Part shown: positions 7,484-15,938 of the stretch, in pieces | How the letters are laid out: every line of letters starts with the position of its first letter | How positions within the stretch are numbered: position 1 is the first letter of the stretch | Notes under the pieces: generated by a model | Told to the model about the DNA's origin: nothing | What the model saw: the letters and a program-made list of their open reading frames with translations, nothing else | The model's database searches: none | Made by a program: the position numbers and the translations under genes | Assembly: GCA_046545675.1 (NCBI GenBank) | Contig: JBKGZI010000043.1 | Location: forward strand, 1-21,637 | From: CAYLTX01 sp046545675 | GTDB taxonomy: Bacteria > Myxococcota_A > Bradymonadia > Bradymonadales > Bradymonadaceae | Length of the DNA stretch: 21,637 nt | Reading direction: 5' to 3'

Positions 7484-7722
7484 CGTCGTCTCATTAGCAA
7501 AACACAGTGGATTGGGAGGTCGAAAATAGCATAAATCTATGTTTTTGCTTAGTACTACAACGTCACTTTCGACGTGAGCACCTTCGGCGAGGCCATGGGT
7601 ACACGAGTGCGGCTGACCGACTGATAAATTCCTGCTAAGCTCGTCGACGGTCCCGGCAAAGAATTGTGGGTGAGGGTTCGAGCGTCATCCACGCGACTCA
7701 AACAGGCCCCCAAGGAGAGACG

Positions 7723-10233
7723 ATGGGCAGCGAAGAAGGCATGGACGCCGCGCCAACAGATGCTGGCGCAGTGACATCGCTGCGTGAGGCCAACTCGATG
7801 CTCGTTCGCATCGCCCAGGCGGTGTCTGCGCCGATCGACGAGGATTTCGTCGAGTCGCTGGTCGGCAAGGCCGCCGATATTCTGGACGTCCGGGGCTGCA
7901 TGTTGGCCTTCTGGGAGCCCGGTTCTCGCAGGGTTCGCTCGAAGGTGTTCATCTTCGACGGCAAAGCCCAACCGCAGGCCTGTTATCAGGTCGACGGTAC
8001 GCCCTGTGAGGAGACCATCGAGGGGCGCCCCTACGTGGTCGGCCAAAACGCCCAGCAGGCCTACCCTGACGACGCCATCCTCGCGCAGTTCGACCTGGAG
8101 TCGTATGCGGGCGCGCCAGTGCGCTCCGACGACGGCGAGGTCATCGGTGTATTGGCGATCATCGACACCTCGCCGATCGAATATGCCGAGATCATTCGCT
8201 CGGCGATGAGCATCTTAGCCGAGCGAATCTCCGCCGAATTGTCCAGGCGCGAGATGGAACGCTCACGCGACGAGGCTCGCCGTCAGTTGCGCGTCCTGAT
8301 GGATAACCTGCCGGGCATGGCTTATCGGTGTTTTAACAAGCCCGATTGGCCCTTCGATTATGTCAGCGGTGGCAGCCGGACGTTGACCGGCTATGGGCCG
8401 CACGAGTTGGTCGACGGTTCTCCGCTGGAGTTTGGAGAGCTCATTCATCCCGATGACCAGCAGATGGTCTGGGATGAGGTCCAGAGCGCGATTGACCACC
8501 AACGACCCTTCGAGTTGGTCTACCGGATTCATTGCCGAGACGGCTCTCAGAAGTGGGTCTTGGAGCGAGGCCGAGCTGTCGGCACCGATGAGTCCGGGGT
8601 TGAAGAAATCGAGGGGTTCATCAGTGACATCACCAGGCGCGTCGAGGCCGAGGCCGAGCTTCGATGCAGCCTCGAGCGGCTCGATATTCTCTCACAGGCG
8701 ACCAACGACGCCATCCGCGACTGGGATCTCCAAAGGGACGAAATATGGTGGAGCCAGGCCTACGAGACGCTCTTTGGCCACCTGCGTTCGGCCGAGCCGT
8801 TGGATGGGGAGTCGTGGCGCAGCTTCATCCACCCCGACGAGCGCAAGCGGGTCTTGGATGAGGTCCAAGCCGGGCTCGACTCGGACGCTTCGCAGTGGTC
8901 CATCGAGTATCGTTTTGGACGACGAGACGGCGGCTATGCCTACGTGCTCGATCGGACTTATATCATCCGCGACGACCAGGGTCGGGCCATTCGCACCGTG
9001 GGGAGCATGACCGACTTGAGTCAGCGCCGCGAACTCGAGCAACAGTTGGCTCAGGCTCAAAAGCTCGAGAGCGTCGGCCGGCTCGCCGGCGGCATTGCGC
9101 ACGACTTCAATAACCTCCTGACGGTGATCCTGTCGGCGGTGGACCACGCACATCACACGCTGGAAGAAGACACGCCGTTATATCAAAGCATCCAAGATGC
9201 CAGCAGCGCAACCCGACGTGCCGTCGATTTGGTCCGCCAGTTGCTCACCTTTAGCCGCCACCCCCCCCCCGACGTGCGCGTCGTCGACCTGCGAGAGTTG
9301 ATCGGCGGCATTCTCAGTATGCTCGAGCGATTGCTCGATGACGATATCGGCCTGGTCTGGCAGCCCTCCGAGCGTCCCGCCCCGGTTCGGGTCGATGCTC
9401 GCCAAATCGAGCAGGTTCTGGTCAACCTGATCGTCAATGCCAGAGACGCGATCGACGGGATGGGCACCATCATCATCGAGCTCGACGAGGTCACGCTCGA
9501 CGAGCCGCTGGCTCGCGCGGAGCCGTCCATCGACGCCGGCGCATATGTGGTGATCAGGGTCGCAGACACCGGTCAGGGCATCTCCGAGGCGACTATCGAG
9601 GACATCTTCGACCCCTTTTTTACGACCAAGGGCCCCCAGGAGGGCACGGGGCTGGGCCTGGCCATGGCCCACAGCATCGTCAATCAACTCGGCGGCCTCA
9701 TCCGGGTGTCGAGCGATCCCGGCGAAGGAGCGACCTTCGAGGTTCATCTGCCCCGCGTCGACGCCCTGCCGGACGAGTCCCCCGATACGGGTCCGGCGGC
9801 CTCGGCGCCGGCTCCCCTCCACCATGAAACGATCCTCCTGGTCGAAGACAATAAGCTGGTCGCTCGTGCCGCCCGGCGAGTACTCGAGCCGCACGGCTAC
9901 CAGTTGCTCTACGCCGCCGACGGCGCCGAGGCGCTAGAGGTGCTCGACGGTGGCGATCAGAGCATCGATCTCATCATCACCGATATCGTCATGCCGGTGA
10001 TGAACGGCCCCGAGTTCATCGCAGCGCTACCGACGCGCTTCGCCGACGTCCCGGTTATCTATATGTCGGGCTATTCGACTGATGAGATCGACGAAAAAAT
10101 CGTGAGTTCGGCACACACGACCTGCATCGAAAAGCCGTTCGAGGCGTCGAACCTGCGCGATACGGTGCGCGCGGTGATCGACGGGGCCAGCGTCGACAGC
10201 GGCCACCTTACGCGATTCAACGCCGGTAAATGA
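7723..10233 (+). CDS. cytosolic GAF-PAS-PAS hybrid histidine kinase
   Basis: The ATG at 7723 is chosen because AAGGAGA (7712-7718) lies about five bases upstream; the frame is open further up to 7666 but without a ribosome site. The 836-residue protein has no membrane segment. Domains are GAF (about 20-185), PAS with PAC (about 190-315), a second PAS/PAC (about 320-440), HisKA with phospho-acceptor His460 in GGIAHDFNN, and HATPase_c with Asn568/Asn572, DTGQGIS from 615 and GTGLGLA from 641. A C-terminal receiver domain has Glu708/Asp709, phospho-acceptor Asp754 in TDIVMP and Lys804 in EKPF. All catalytic residues are present. It likely autophosphorylates and passes phosphate to its own receiver, then to an unlinked partner; no response regulator or Hpt gene is adjacent. 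A run of ten C at 9261-9270 encodes HPPPD just after the HisKA helices, a possible slippage site. Confidence 0.92.
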   Translation: MGSEEGMDAAPTDAGAVTSLREANSMLVRIAQAVSAPIDEDFVESLVGKAADILDVRGCMLAFWEPGSRRVRSKVFIFDGKAQPQACYQVDGTPCEETIEGRPYVVGQNAQQAYPDDAILAQFDLESYAGAPVRSDDGEVIGVLAIIDTSPIEYAEIIRSAMSILAERISAELSRREMERSRDEARRQLRVLMDNLPGMAYRCFNKPDWPFDYVSGGSRTLTGYGPHELVDGSPLEFGELIHPDDQQMVWDEVQSAIDHQRPFELVYRIHCRDGSQKWVLERGRAVGTDESGVEEIEGFISDITRRVEAEAELRCSLERLDILSQATNDAIRDWDLQRDEIWWSQAYETLFGHLRSAEPLDGESWRSFIHPDERKRVLDEVQAGLDSDASQWSIEYRFGRRDGGYAYVLDRTYIIRDDQGRAIRTVGSMTDLSQRRELEQQLAQAQKLESVGRLAGGIAHDFNNLLTVILSAVDHAHHTLEEDTPLYQSIQDASSATRRAVDLVRQLLTFSRHPPPDVRVVDLRELIGGILSMLERLLDDDIGLVWQPSERPAPVRVDARQIEQVLVNLIVNARDAIDGMGTIIIELDEVTLDEPLARAEPSIDAGAYVVIRVADTGQGISEATIEDIFDPFFTTKGPQEGTGLGLAMAHSIVNQLGGLIRVSSDPGEGATFEVHLPRVDALPDESPDTGPAASAPAPLHHETILLVEDNKLVARAARRVLEPHGYQLLYAADGAEALEVLDGGDQSIDLIITDIVMPVMNGPEFIAALPTRFADVPVIYMSGYSTDEIDEKIVSSAHTTCIEKPFEASNLRDTVRAVIDGASVDSGHLTRFNAGK
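9261..9270 (+). repeat. C10 homopolymer inside the histidine kinase gene
   Basis: Ten consecutive C residues encode the three prolines after SRH, between the dimerisation helices and the ATPase domain. A gain or loss of one base would truncate the kinase before its ATP-binding domain. Confidence 0.9.
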
Positions 10234-10748
10234 GCGGGAAGTTGACGGTCAGCGGCTTCTTCGATGTTGGGAAGAAGAGGCTCTCGACCACGTCGAGGAC
10301 GCATTTTGCGTAGGCGCTGGGATGCTCCTCGCCCTTTTGTTCCGCCCAAGCCACGTCACCGGAGGGAGTCACCCTCAGGCGCACCGTGACCAGTTTCGGC
10401 TCGTCATCGCCCCGTCGGGGGCCGCACTCGTTCAAGGAGATGGCAAAGACCAGCATCGCCCTCACTCTAGACGCCGCTGGCCGGCACAACACCGCCGCTT
10501 CGCGCTCGAAGAGCTCTTGGGCCTTGGAAGGTGTCGACGCGGTGAAAGGCCAGCTCCTTGATGGCCACATCGAAGCCCGATCCGTTCGACGAGCCCACAT
10601 CCCGGGCGCGGTAGGTCGTCCCGGACGCGCCTTCGCCCAATACCGCCATGAGCGCGTACCGGCCGCGCAGCAGCGGCTCCTAGACGCAAGAGGAGCAGGG
10701 GGCGTCGGCATAGGTGCGGGCGTCGCAATGTGCGCAGATAAGCTGCAT
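10217..10748 (-). pseudogene. decayed Ser/Thr protein kinase with zinc ribbon and AgmX/PglI-like tail
   Basis: Translation from the ATG at 10748 (preceded by GAGG) gives MQLICAHCDARTYADAPCSSC, a four-Cys zinc ribbon (Cys 5, 8, 18, 21). A TAG at 10682-10680 then stops it. The same frame continues with EPLLRGRYALM, the glycine loop GEGASGTTYRARD and VAIKEL (the ATP-binding Lys). Near 10520-10528 an extra base shifts the frame; the other frame resumes with KAQELFEREAAVL, the alpha-C helix. Everything from there to the catalytic and activation loops is missing. The sequence jumps to a C-terminal module (LVTVRLRVTPSGDVAWAEQ, then FFPTSKKPLTVNFPL) that resembles AgmX/PglI C-terminal domains. Nonsense, frameshift and a large internal deletion mean the kinase cannot work. 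The 3' end overlaps the convergent histidine kinase by 17 bases. The tail module from about 10450 could still be open but lacks an obvious start. Confidence 0.75.
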
Positions 10749-10948
10749 GGGGACCTCAGCGTGAAAGACGATGCACGGGAGTATAGCGACTTTGGGACTG
10801 AATGCACCACGAGTCCCCGCCAACGGAGATTCGGCGCGTCTTCTGTGGTATTTGTCAGTCAGGCTTGTTATCCCGGCTATCTCGCGATGGCCTCGGTCGC
10901 GCCACGCCCGGCATGTGAGTTCCATCCAAGCCACAGGAGCACGCCTTC

Positions 10949-12733
10949 ATGGACCCGCAGTTGCTCATCGTCTCGGCCATCCTGGTCGTCACCATCGTGT
11001 TGATCGTCACCGAATTTTGGCGCATCGACCTGGTGGCATTGATGGCCATGCTCGCCCTGACTTGGGTGGGAGTGATCTCGCCGGAGGAGGCGCGCTCGGG
11101 ATTCTCGAGCAACGCGGTGTTGGCGATCATCGGGGTGATGGTCATGGGGCGCGGGCTGTTCAAATCGGGCGTGGCCGACAAGCTGGCCAGCTTCATCTTG
11201 AACGTGGCCGGTAAGGGCCGGCGCCAGATTCTGTCGACGGTGTCTCTGACCGTCGGGGCGATGAGCGGGCTGATGCAAAATATCGGCGCGGCCGCGCTGT
11301 TTTTGCCGGTGATGATGGAGGTCTCCAAGCGCCAGAAGATCCCGGTGTCCAGCCTGCTGATGCCGATGGGCTTCGCCGCGCTCATCGGCGGCACGCTGAC
11401 GATGGTCGGCACCAGCTCGCTGATCGTGTTGAACGACCTTCTCGCCCACCGCGGTCTGGCCACCTTCGACCTGTTCACGGTCACCCCCATCGGTGCCGTC
11501 TTATTGTTGGTCGGGGTGGCCTACTTCACGCTGCTCGGCCCGCTGGTCTTTCCCTCCGAACTCAAAGAGATCGCGGCGGTCTCGCCGGGCAAAAAGCGCA
11601 TCAACGTCTGGGGCCTATCCGACGCCATCTATACGTTTCGGATCCAGCCGGATAGCCCGCTGTTGGGAAAGTCGGTCGAGGAGTCGCGGATGGGCGAGCT
11701 TTACGACGTCAACCTTCTGCGGGCTTATAGCGTCCAGGTCAGCGACTCCATGATCGACAAGGAGATGCGGTTCGAGCCCGGCCAGCACCTGGTCATCCAG
11801 GGCCGCGAGGCCGACGCGATGGGGTTTGCCGAGGACAATATGCTCGAGCTCATCGAGCAGGAGGATAAGGCGCCGGCCGGCACCAAGCGCGGCTACCTCG
11901 AGGTGGTCATTCCGGCGCGCTCGGCGATCGTCGGCCAGAGCCTGCGCGAGGCGGCGCTTCGGGAGACCTACAACGTGCAGGTGGTGCTGTTTTTCAGCGA
12001 CAGCGAAGTCGTCGAGGAGGGGATCGCCGACCGCAAGATCAAGGCGGGCGACACCTTGGTGCTGCACGGTAAGAAGGACAACCTGCAGTTCTTCAACGAG
12101 AGCGAAGACTTCATCAGCGTCACCCCCTTTGAGCACGAGCCCAAAAACCCCGAGCAAGCGTGGATGGCGGTGGCTAGCTTTGCCGGCGCGCTCGCCGTGG
12201 TCCTTGCCACCGACTTGCCGATTTCCATCGGCTTCATGACCGGGGCGGTGGTCATGGTGGTGACCGGCGTGCTCAATATCGAGGAGGCCTACAGGGCAAT
12301 CGATTGGAAGGTGATCTTTTTGATCTCCGGGCTGATTCCCATCGGCCTGGCCATGGAGAATTCGGGCATCGCCGCGATGATCGCCGAGAACCTCGTCGCC
12401 GCGCTCGAGGGCGCCCACCTCTTCTTGGTTCTGCTGGCGGTGGGGGGGCTGACCACGGTGTTGTCGCTGTTGATCTCGAACGTGGCCGCGACCGTGTTGC
12501 TGGTTCCGCTGGTGCTCGGGATGGCCGCGATGGCCGGGCTCCCCCCGCAGGCGCTGGTCCTGCAGGTGGGCGTGTGCGCAGCCAACTCCTTCGTGCTGCC
12601 CACCCACCACGTCAACGCCTTGCTGATGACTCCCGGCGGCTACCGCGTCGCCGACTATCTCAAGGCCGGCAGCATCCTGTCGGCCATCTTCTTGGTGGTC
12701 AGCACGCTGATGATCTACTTCTTTTTTGTCTGA
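10949..12733 (+). CDS. SLC13/DASS-type anion transporter with two RCK_C (TrkA-C) domains
   Basis: AGGAG (10935-10939) lies nine bases before the ATG. The 594-residue protein begins with a membrane helix and has two transporter halves, about residues 1-190 and 405-594. They flank a soluble central region of about 200 residues that contains two TrkA-C/RCK_C domains (each ending near LVIQG and LVLHG). Helical-hairpin signatures are MQNIGAAALFLPVM with GGTLTMVGTSSLIVLN in the first half, and SNVAATVLLVPLV with LPTHHVNALLMTPGGY in the second. This is the divalent anion:sodium symporter (DASS) fold; close relatives carry sulfate, di- and tricarboxylates or other anions with Na+ or H+. The central RCK_C pair could sense ligand or nucleotides. 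It stands alone between a kinase relic and a convergent lipoprotein gene. Substrate is not predictable from these motifs. Confidence 0.9.
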   Translation: MDPQLLIVSAILVVTIVLIVTEFWRIDLVALMAMLALTWVGVISPEEARSGFSSNAVLAIIGVMVMGRGLFKSGVADKLASFILNVAGKGRRQILSTVSLTVGAMSGLMQNIGAAALFLPVMMEVSKRQKIPVSSLLMPMGFAALIGGTLTMVGTSSLIVLNDLLAHRGLATFDLFTVTPIGAVLLLVGVAYFTLLGPLVFPSELKEIAAVSPGKKRINVWGLSDAIYTFRIQPDSPLLGKSVEESRMGELYDVNLLRAYSVQVSDSMIDKEMRFEPGQHLVIQGREADAMGFAEDNMLELIEQEDKAPAGTKRGYLEVVIPARSAIVGQSLREAALRETYNVQVVLFFSDSEVVEEGIADRKIKAGDTLVLHGKKDNLQFFNESEDFISVTPFEHEPKNPEQAWMAVASFAGALAVVLATDLPISIGFMTGAVVMVVTGVLNIEEAYRAIDWKVIFLISGLIPIGLAMENSGIAAMIAENLVAALEGAHLFLVLLAVGGLTTVLSLLISNVAATVLLVPLVLGMAAMAGLPPQALVLQVGVCAANSFVLPTHHVNALLMTPGGYRVADYLKAGSILSAIFLVVSTLMIYFFFV

Positions 12734-12763
12734 ATCATCTTCCTCGCCCCCGGTGCTTCGCGC

Positions 12764-15712
12764 TCAGCGCAGCCAGACGTAGTCGATCTCGACCCAGCCG
12801 TCGTCGGGGTCACCGGCGGCGTCGACGAAGCGGTCGACGGGGTCGATACGCACGGCGTCGATCGTGCCCTGCCAGGGCTGCTGGGGCGCGTTGGGCTGGA
12901 CGGTCAGGTCGAAGCTGACCTCCTTGAAGGTCGCCAAAAAGAGCGTCTCCTCGAAGGTGCGAACCGAGTCGAAGTACCCGAAGTTATTCTCCCAATACAT
13001 CGTGACGGTGTCGTCGGTGGTGTCGTTGCTGGTCTTGAGGCGCACGATCATCTCGTCGAAGCGGTCGGCGTCGACGGCCTGCGGGAAGGTGTAGACGATG
13101 CGCGGATTCGATCCGCTGGCCGTCGAGTCGAAGCGCAACACCCCGTCGAGGACCTCGACGCTGGGGGTGGCGTCCTCGTCGAGGACCTCCCAGGACTCGG
13201 CCTCGTCGTCGTTGCCGAAGTGCCACTTGAAGCCGTCGTTGGCGTAGACCTGCCAGCCGTGAAGCTCGCCGTCATCCTCGATATTGGCGCGCAGGTGAAT
13301 CACCGGATAGTCGGCCGGGTCGAGGTGCCACAGCATATGGGTGCCCGGCTCGAGGCCGTCGGAGTTGCCCGGCACGTCGGCGTCGGGGACGACGTCGCCG
13401 TCGGCGTCGAGCACCTGGACGGTGACGTCGCCGGAGGCGTCGAAGTACAACTTCTCCCAGTTCTTCTGGGTATCGAAGGAGTCGAAGTAGATCGGCACCG
13501 AGGTCGTCGTGCCAGAGCCGGCCGTTGAATAGGTCAACTCGGCGGTCCAACTGCCGCATAGGGTGGCGTAATAGGTGCCACAGCCGCTGTAACCCGGCGG
13601 CTCGACCTCGACCTGGAGGTCACCGTTGGCGATCACCGAGTCCGGATCAGAAAACGTGACTGATTGATTGCGCGTGACGCACGACGAGCAAGCTTGGCTC
13701 TCGGCTAGCGCGCCAATATTGCTGCCGTTTGCTCGCACGGCCAGCGAGGTGGTTCCGCTATAACAGGTATAACACCCCTGATAGCGGTTGACTCCGCCGG
13801 AGAATGCCAGCGTCGCGTCGCTGCCGGGGCGTGCGGCGGGAAGTCCGCTGAAGTCAAATTCGGCCAGGCTGGTCGATTGAGATGTCGCCGACATCGACTC
13901 GGTGTGCTCGTTGTCTGCGAGGAGCACCGAATCGCCCGAGACCTCGGTATTGTCCAGGTCGTTGAGCGCGAATTCGCTGCCCAGGCTCTGCTCCCAGCGG
14001 CGGTCGTATTCGTCGTCGAGGTCGACGCGGAAGGTCGACACATCCGACCAGTCGCTCCATCGGTAGTCGACGTCGTCTTTGGAGCGTGCTCGCCAATAAT
14101 AGACGGTGTCGTCGTCGAGGGGCTCGGAGGGCGTCATCAGAAAGTCGTAGGTCTCGCCGGTCGACACCGGGTCGGAAAACGCCGGGTCGGTGTCGTATTC
14201 GACCTCGTAGATGATGCGGTCGAAGTCCGGGTCATAGCTGCGCCAGCGAAAGGTGGGCTCGTCGTCGATGACCACCTGACCGTTGCCCGGTTCCTGGAGC
14301 ACGGGCACCGTGGGCGGAGTATTCCACTCGGGCATATCGATGTCGTCGATCCAGACCTCGTTCCACGGCGAGTGGTCCGGGTCGAGGAAGTCGGAGCGAT
14401 GATACTCCCAGGTCAGCACGCGGTCGTCGCCGCCGGGGCCGGTCGCCGGGACGTCGGCGGTGACCTGCATCCAGTCGTTTTGCCCGGAGATCTCCTCTTC
14501 GAGGTTGTCGTCGACATAAAAACGGAAGAAGTGCTCGCCGGGCTCGGTGTTGGTCTTGACCCAGAAGCTGACCGTGGTGTCCTGGCGCACGCTCAGCGAC
14601 AGCGACACCGAGGTCGTCTCGTCGTGCTCGTGAAAGACGCTGGTGCGCATGCAATAGTCGCCGTCATGGCAGGCGCCCGACTCATCTTCGATCTCCCAGG
14701 GATTGGGCTCGTCGAGGTTGCCCTCGAAGTCGTAGGGGAATTTGGAGAAGTCGCCGGTCTCGAAGTCCTCGTCGACCTCGAAGCTGGGCGCAGCAGACTG
14801 ACAGGTCGAATCGCAGGCCAGCGTAGAGCAGTCGGTGTCGTCGTCGCAGACCTGGCCGACTCGGCACGCCGCGCAGCGCGGCCCGCCGCAGTCGACGTCG
14901 GTCTCGAGTTCGTTTTGGATACCGTCGTGACAACTGGCCGGGGCGCTGTCCGCCACGCAGGTGCCGCCCTGGCAGGTCTCGTCTCCGGGGCAGGTGCCGG
15001 TGGGATTGGTGTCCGAGCACTCGTCGTCGCCGTCGATGCATTGGCCGCCGATGCACTCCAGATCGCCTTCGCACTCACCGTCGGGGTTGTCCGACGAGCA
15101 GACGTCGCTTTCGTCGACGCACGAGCCCTCCAGGCAGCTCTCGCCGTCGGGGCAAGAGCCGTCGGGATTGCTGTCCGAGCAGCGCTCGTCTTCGGCGATG
15201 CAGGTGCCGTCGATGCACGCCTCACCGGCCGGGCAATGGCCCTCAGGCTCGTCCTCGGCGCACGGATCCTCGGTGGCACATTGTCCGTTGATGCATTGTA
15301 AGGAACCCGAGCAAAGCCCGTTGGCGTTGTCCTCGCTGCACACGTCGTCTTCGCTGACGCAGGCGCCGTCGAGGCAGACGTCGCCGTCGATCGAGCACAG
15401 ACCCGAAGGGCGGTCCTCGGAGCAAAACAGCGACTCGGCGCGGCAGTCTCCGCGGTAGCATCGCTCGCCGTCGGGGCAGGTGCCCGTGGGGTACTCGGCG
15501 CTGCACGTCTCGTCGCCGGTGTCCTCGCTGCCGGTGTCCTCGCCGCCGGTGTCCCCGCCGATATCGGTGGAGCCCGAATCAGGCTCGAGCTGTGTGTTAT
15601 TCGAGGGGCCACCGCCGCCGCCATCATCACCGCATGCGGCGAGCATGAGGCTCGTAGCCACGATCAAGATCAAGATGGGGGTACGTACGCAGATGAGGTT
15701 TGTCGCTCTCAC
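12764..15712 (-). CDS. large modular Cys-rich surface lipoprotein
   Basis: The start is the GTG at 15712: AAGGAG lies seven bases upstream (15725-15720) and the next residues form a lipoprotein signal (ILILIVATSLMLAAC, lipid Cys 27). The frame is open further upstream but without a ribosome site or signal logic. The product is 982 residues. After a Gly/Asn/Asp/Thr-rich tether come seven repeats of C-x8-C-x5or6-C-x4-C (about residues 70-252), then a DVDCGG-type Cys module (261-304). Next is a jelly-roll-like region starting DEDFETGDFSKFP. A fibronectin type III-like module at about 475-570 runs from TPPTVPVLQEPGNG through YYWRARS to WSDVSTFRVD, and beta-rich C-terminal domains end in DYVWLR. 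No catalytic motif is visible. Such proteins are anchored on the cell surface and usually bind glycans or other cells. Adhesion is an inference. Divergent from the phosphodiesterase gene at 15939. Confidence 0.85.
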   Translation of the reverse strand: MRATNLICVRTPILILIVATSLMLAACGDDGGGGGPSNNTQLEPDSGSTDIGGDTGGEDTGSEDTGDETCSAEYPTGTCPDGERCYRGDCRAESLFCSEDRPSGLCSIDGDVCLDGACVSEDDVCSEDNANGLCSGSLQCINGQCATEDPCAEDEPEGHCPAGEACIDGTCIAEDERCSDSNPDGSCPDGESCLEGSCVDESDVCSSDNPDGECEGDLECIGGQCIDGDDECSDTNPTGTCPGDETCQGGTCVADSAPASCHDGIQNELETDVDCGGPRCAACRVGQVCDDDTDCSTLACDSTCQSAAPSFEVDEDFETGDFSKFPYDFEGNLDEPNPWEIEDESGACHDGDYCMRTSVFHEHDETTSVSLSLSVRQDTTVSFWVKTNTEPGEHFFRFYVDDNLEEEISGQNDWMQVTADVPATGPGGDDRVLTWEYHRSDFLDPDHSPWNEVWIDDIDMPEWNTPPTVPVLQEPGNGQVVIDDEPTFRWRSYDPDFDRIIYEVEYDTDPAFSDPVSTGETYDFLMTPSEPLDDDTVYYWRARSKDDVDYRWSDWSDVSTFRVDLDDEYDRRWEQSLGSEFALNDLDNTEVSGDSVLLADNEHTESMSATSQSTSLAEFDFSGLPAARPGSDATLAFSGGVNRYQGCYTCYSGTTSLAVRANGSNIGALAESQACSSCVTRNQSVTFSDPDSVIANGDLQVEVEPPGYSGCGTYYATLCGSWTAELTYSTAGSGTTTSVPIYFDSFDTQKNWEKLYFDASGDVTVQVLDADGDVVPDADVPGNSDGLEPGTHMLWHLDPADYPVIHLRANIEDDGELHGWQVYANDGFKWHFGNDDEAESWEVLDEDATPSVEVLDGVLRFDSTASGSNPRIVYTFPQAVDADRFDEMIVRLKTSNDTTDDTVTMYWENNFGYFDSVRTFEETLFLATFKEVSFDLTVQPNAPQQPWQGTIDAVRIDPVDRFVDAAGDPDDGWVEIDYVWLR
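15515..15559 (-). repeat. three tandem 15-bp units in the lipoprotein tether
   Basis: GCCGGTGTCCTCGCT-like units run head to tail three times (15515-15529, 15530-15544, 15545-15559) with one or two mismatches. They encode the repeated Gly-Gly/Ser-Glu-Asp-Thr-Gly tether just after the lipid anchor. Copy number could vary between strains without shifting the frame. Confidence 0.8.
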
Positions 15713-15938
15713 GGCCAGACTCCTTGCAATGCGTCGCCACGACACCTGGATCAGCGCGTTGGCGACCTGAAATCGATAATATTCCCGGACGATAATACGT
15801 TCCGAAACGAGATACAACTTTGGCACCGCCGTTCGTGCTTAACTTCATGAGAAGCCTAGCCTCCTCGAGGCGCCGGCGAGTCGAGGCCGCGTCTGTGCCT
15901 CGGACTTTGCCCATTTGTCGCCAAAAAATCGCATTCCC

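Noticed and set aside
3200..7535. Identical 10-mer ATAGCATAAA at 3200-3209 and 7526-7535
   Set aside because: Chance 10-base matches are common in a window of this size, and no matching -35 element or shared gene role supports a regulon.
7666..7722. Upstream start for the hybrid kinase
   Set aside because: No ribosome site at 7666, whereas AAGGAGA precedes the ATG at 7723.
13877..15301. 474-residue open frame on the plus strand
   Set aside because: It is fully antisense to the modular lipoprotein, lacks a ribosome site, and its Val/Gly/Ala/Arg-rich product mirrors Asp/Thr/Ser-rich codons of the real gene.
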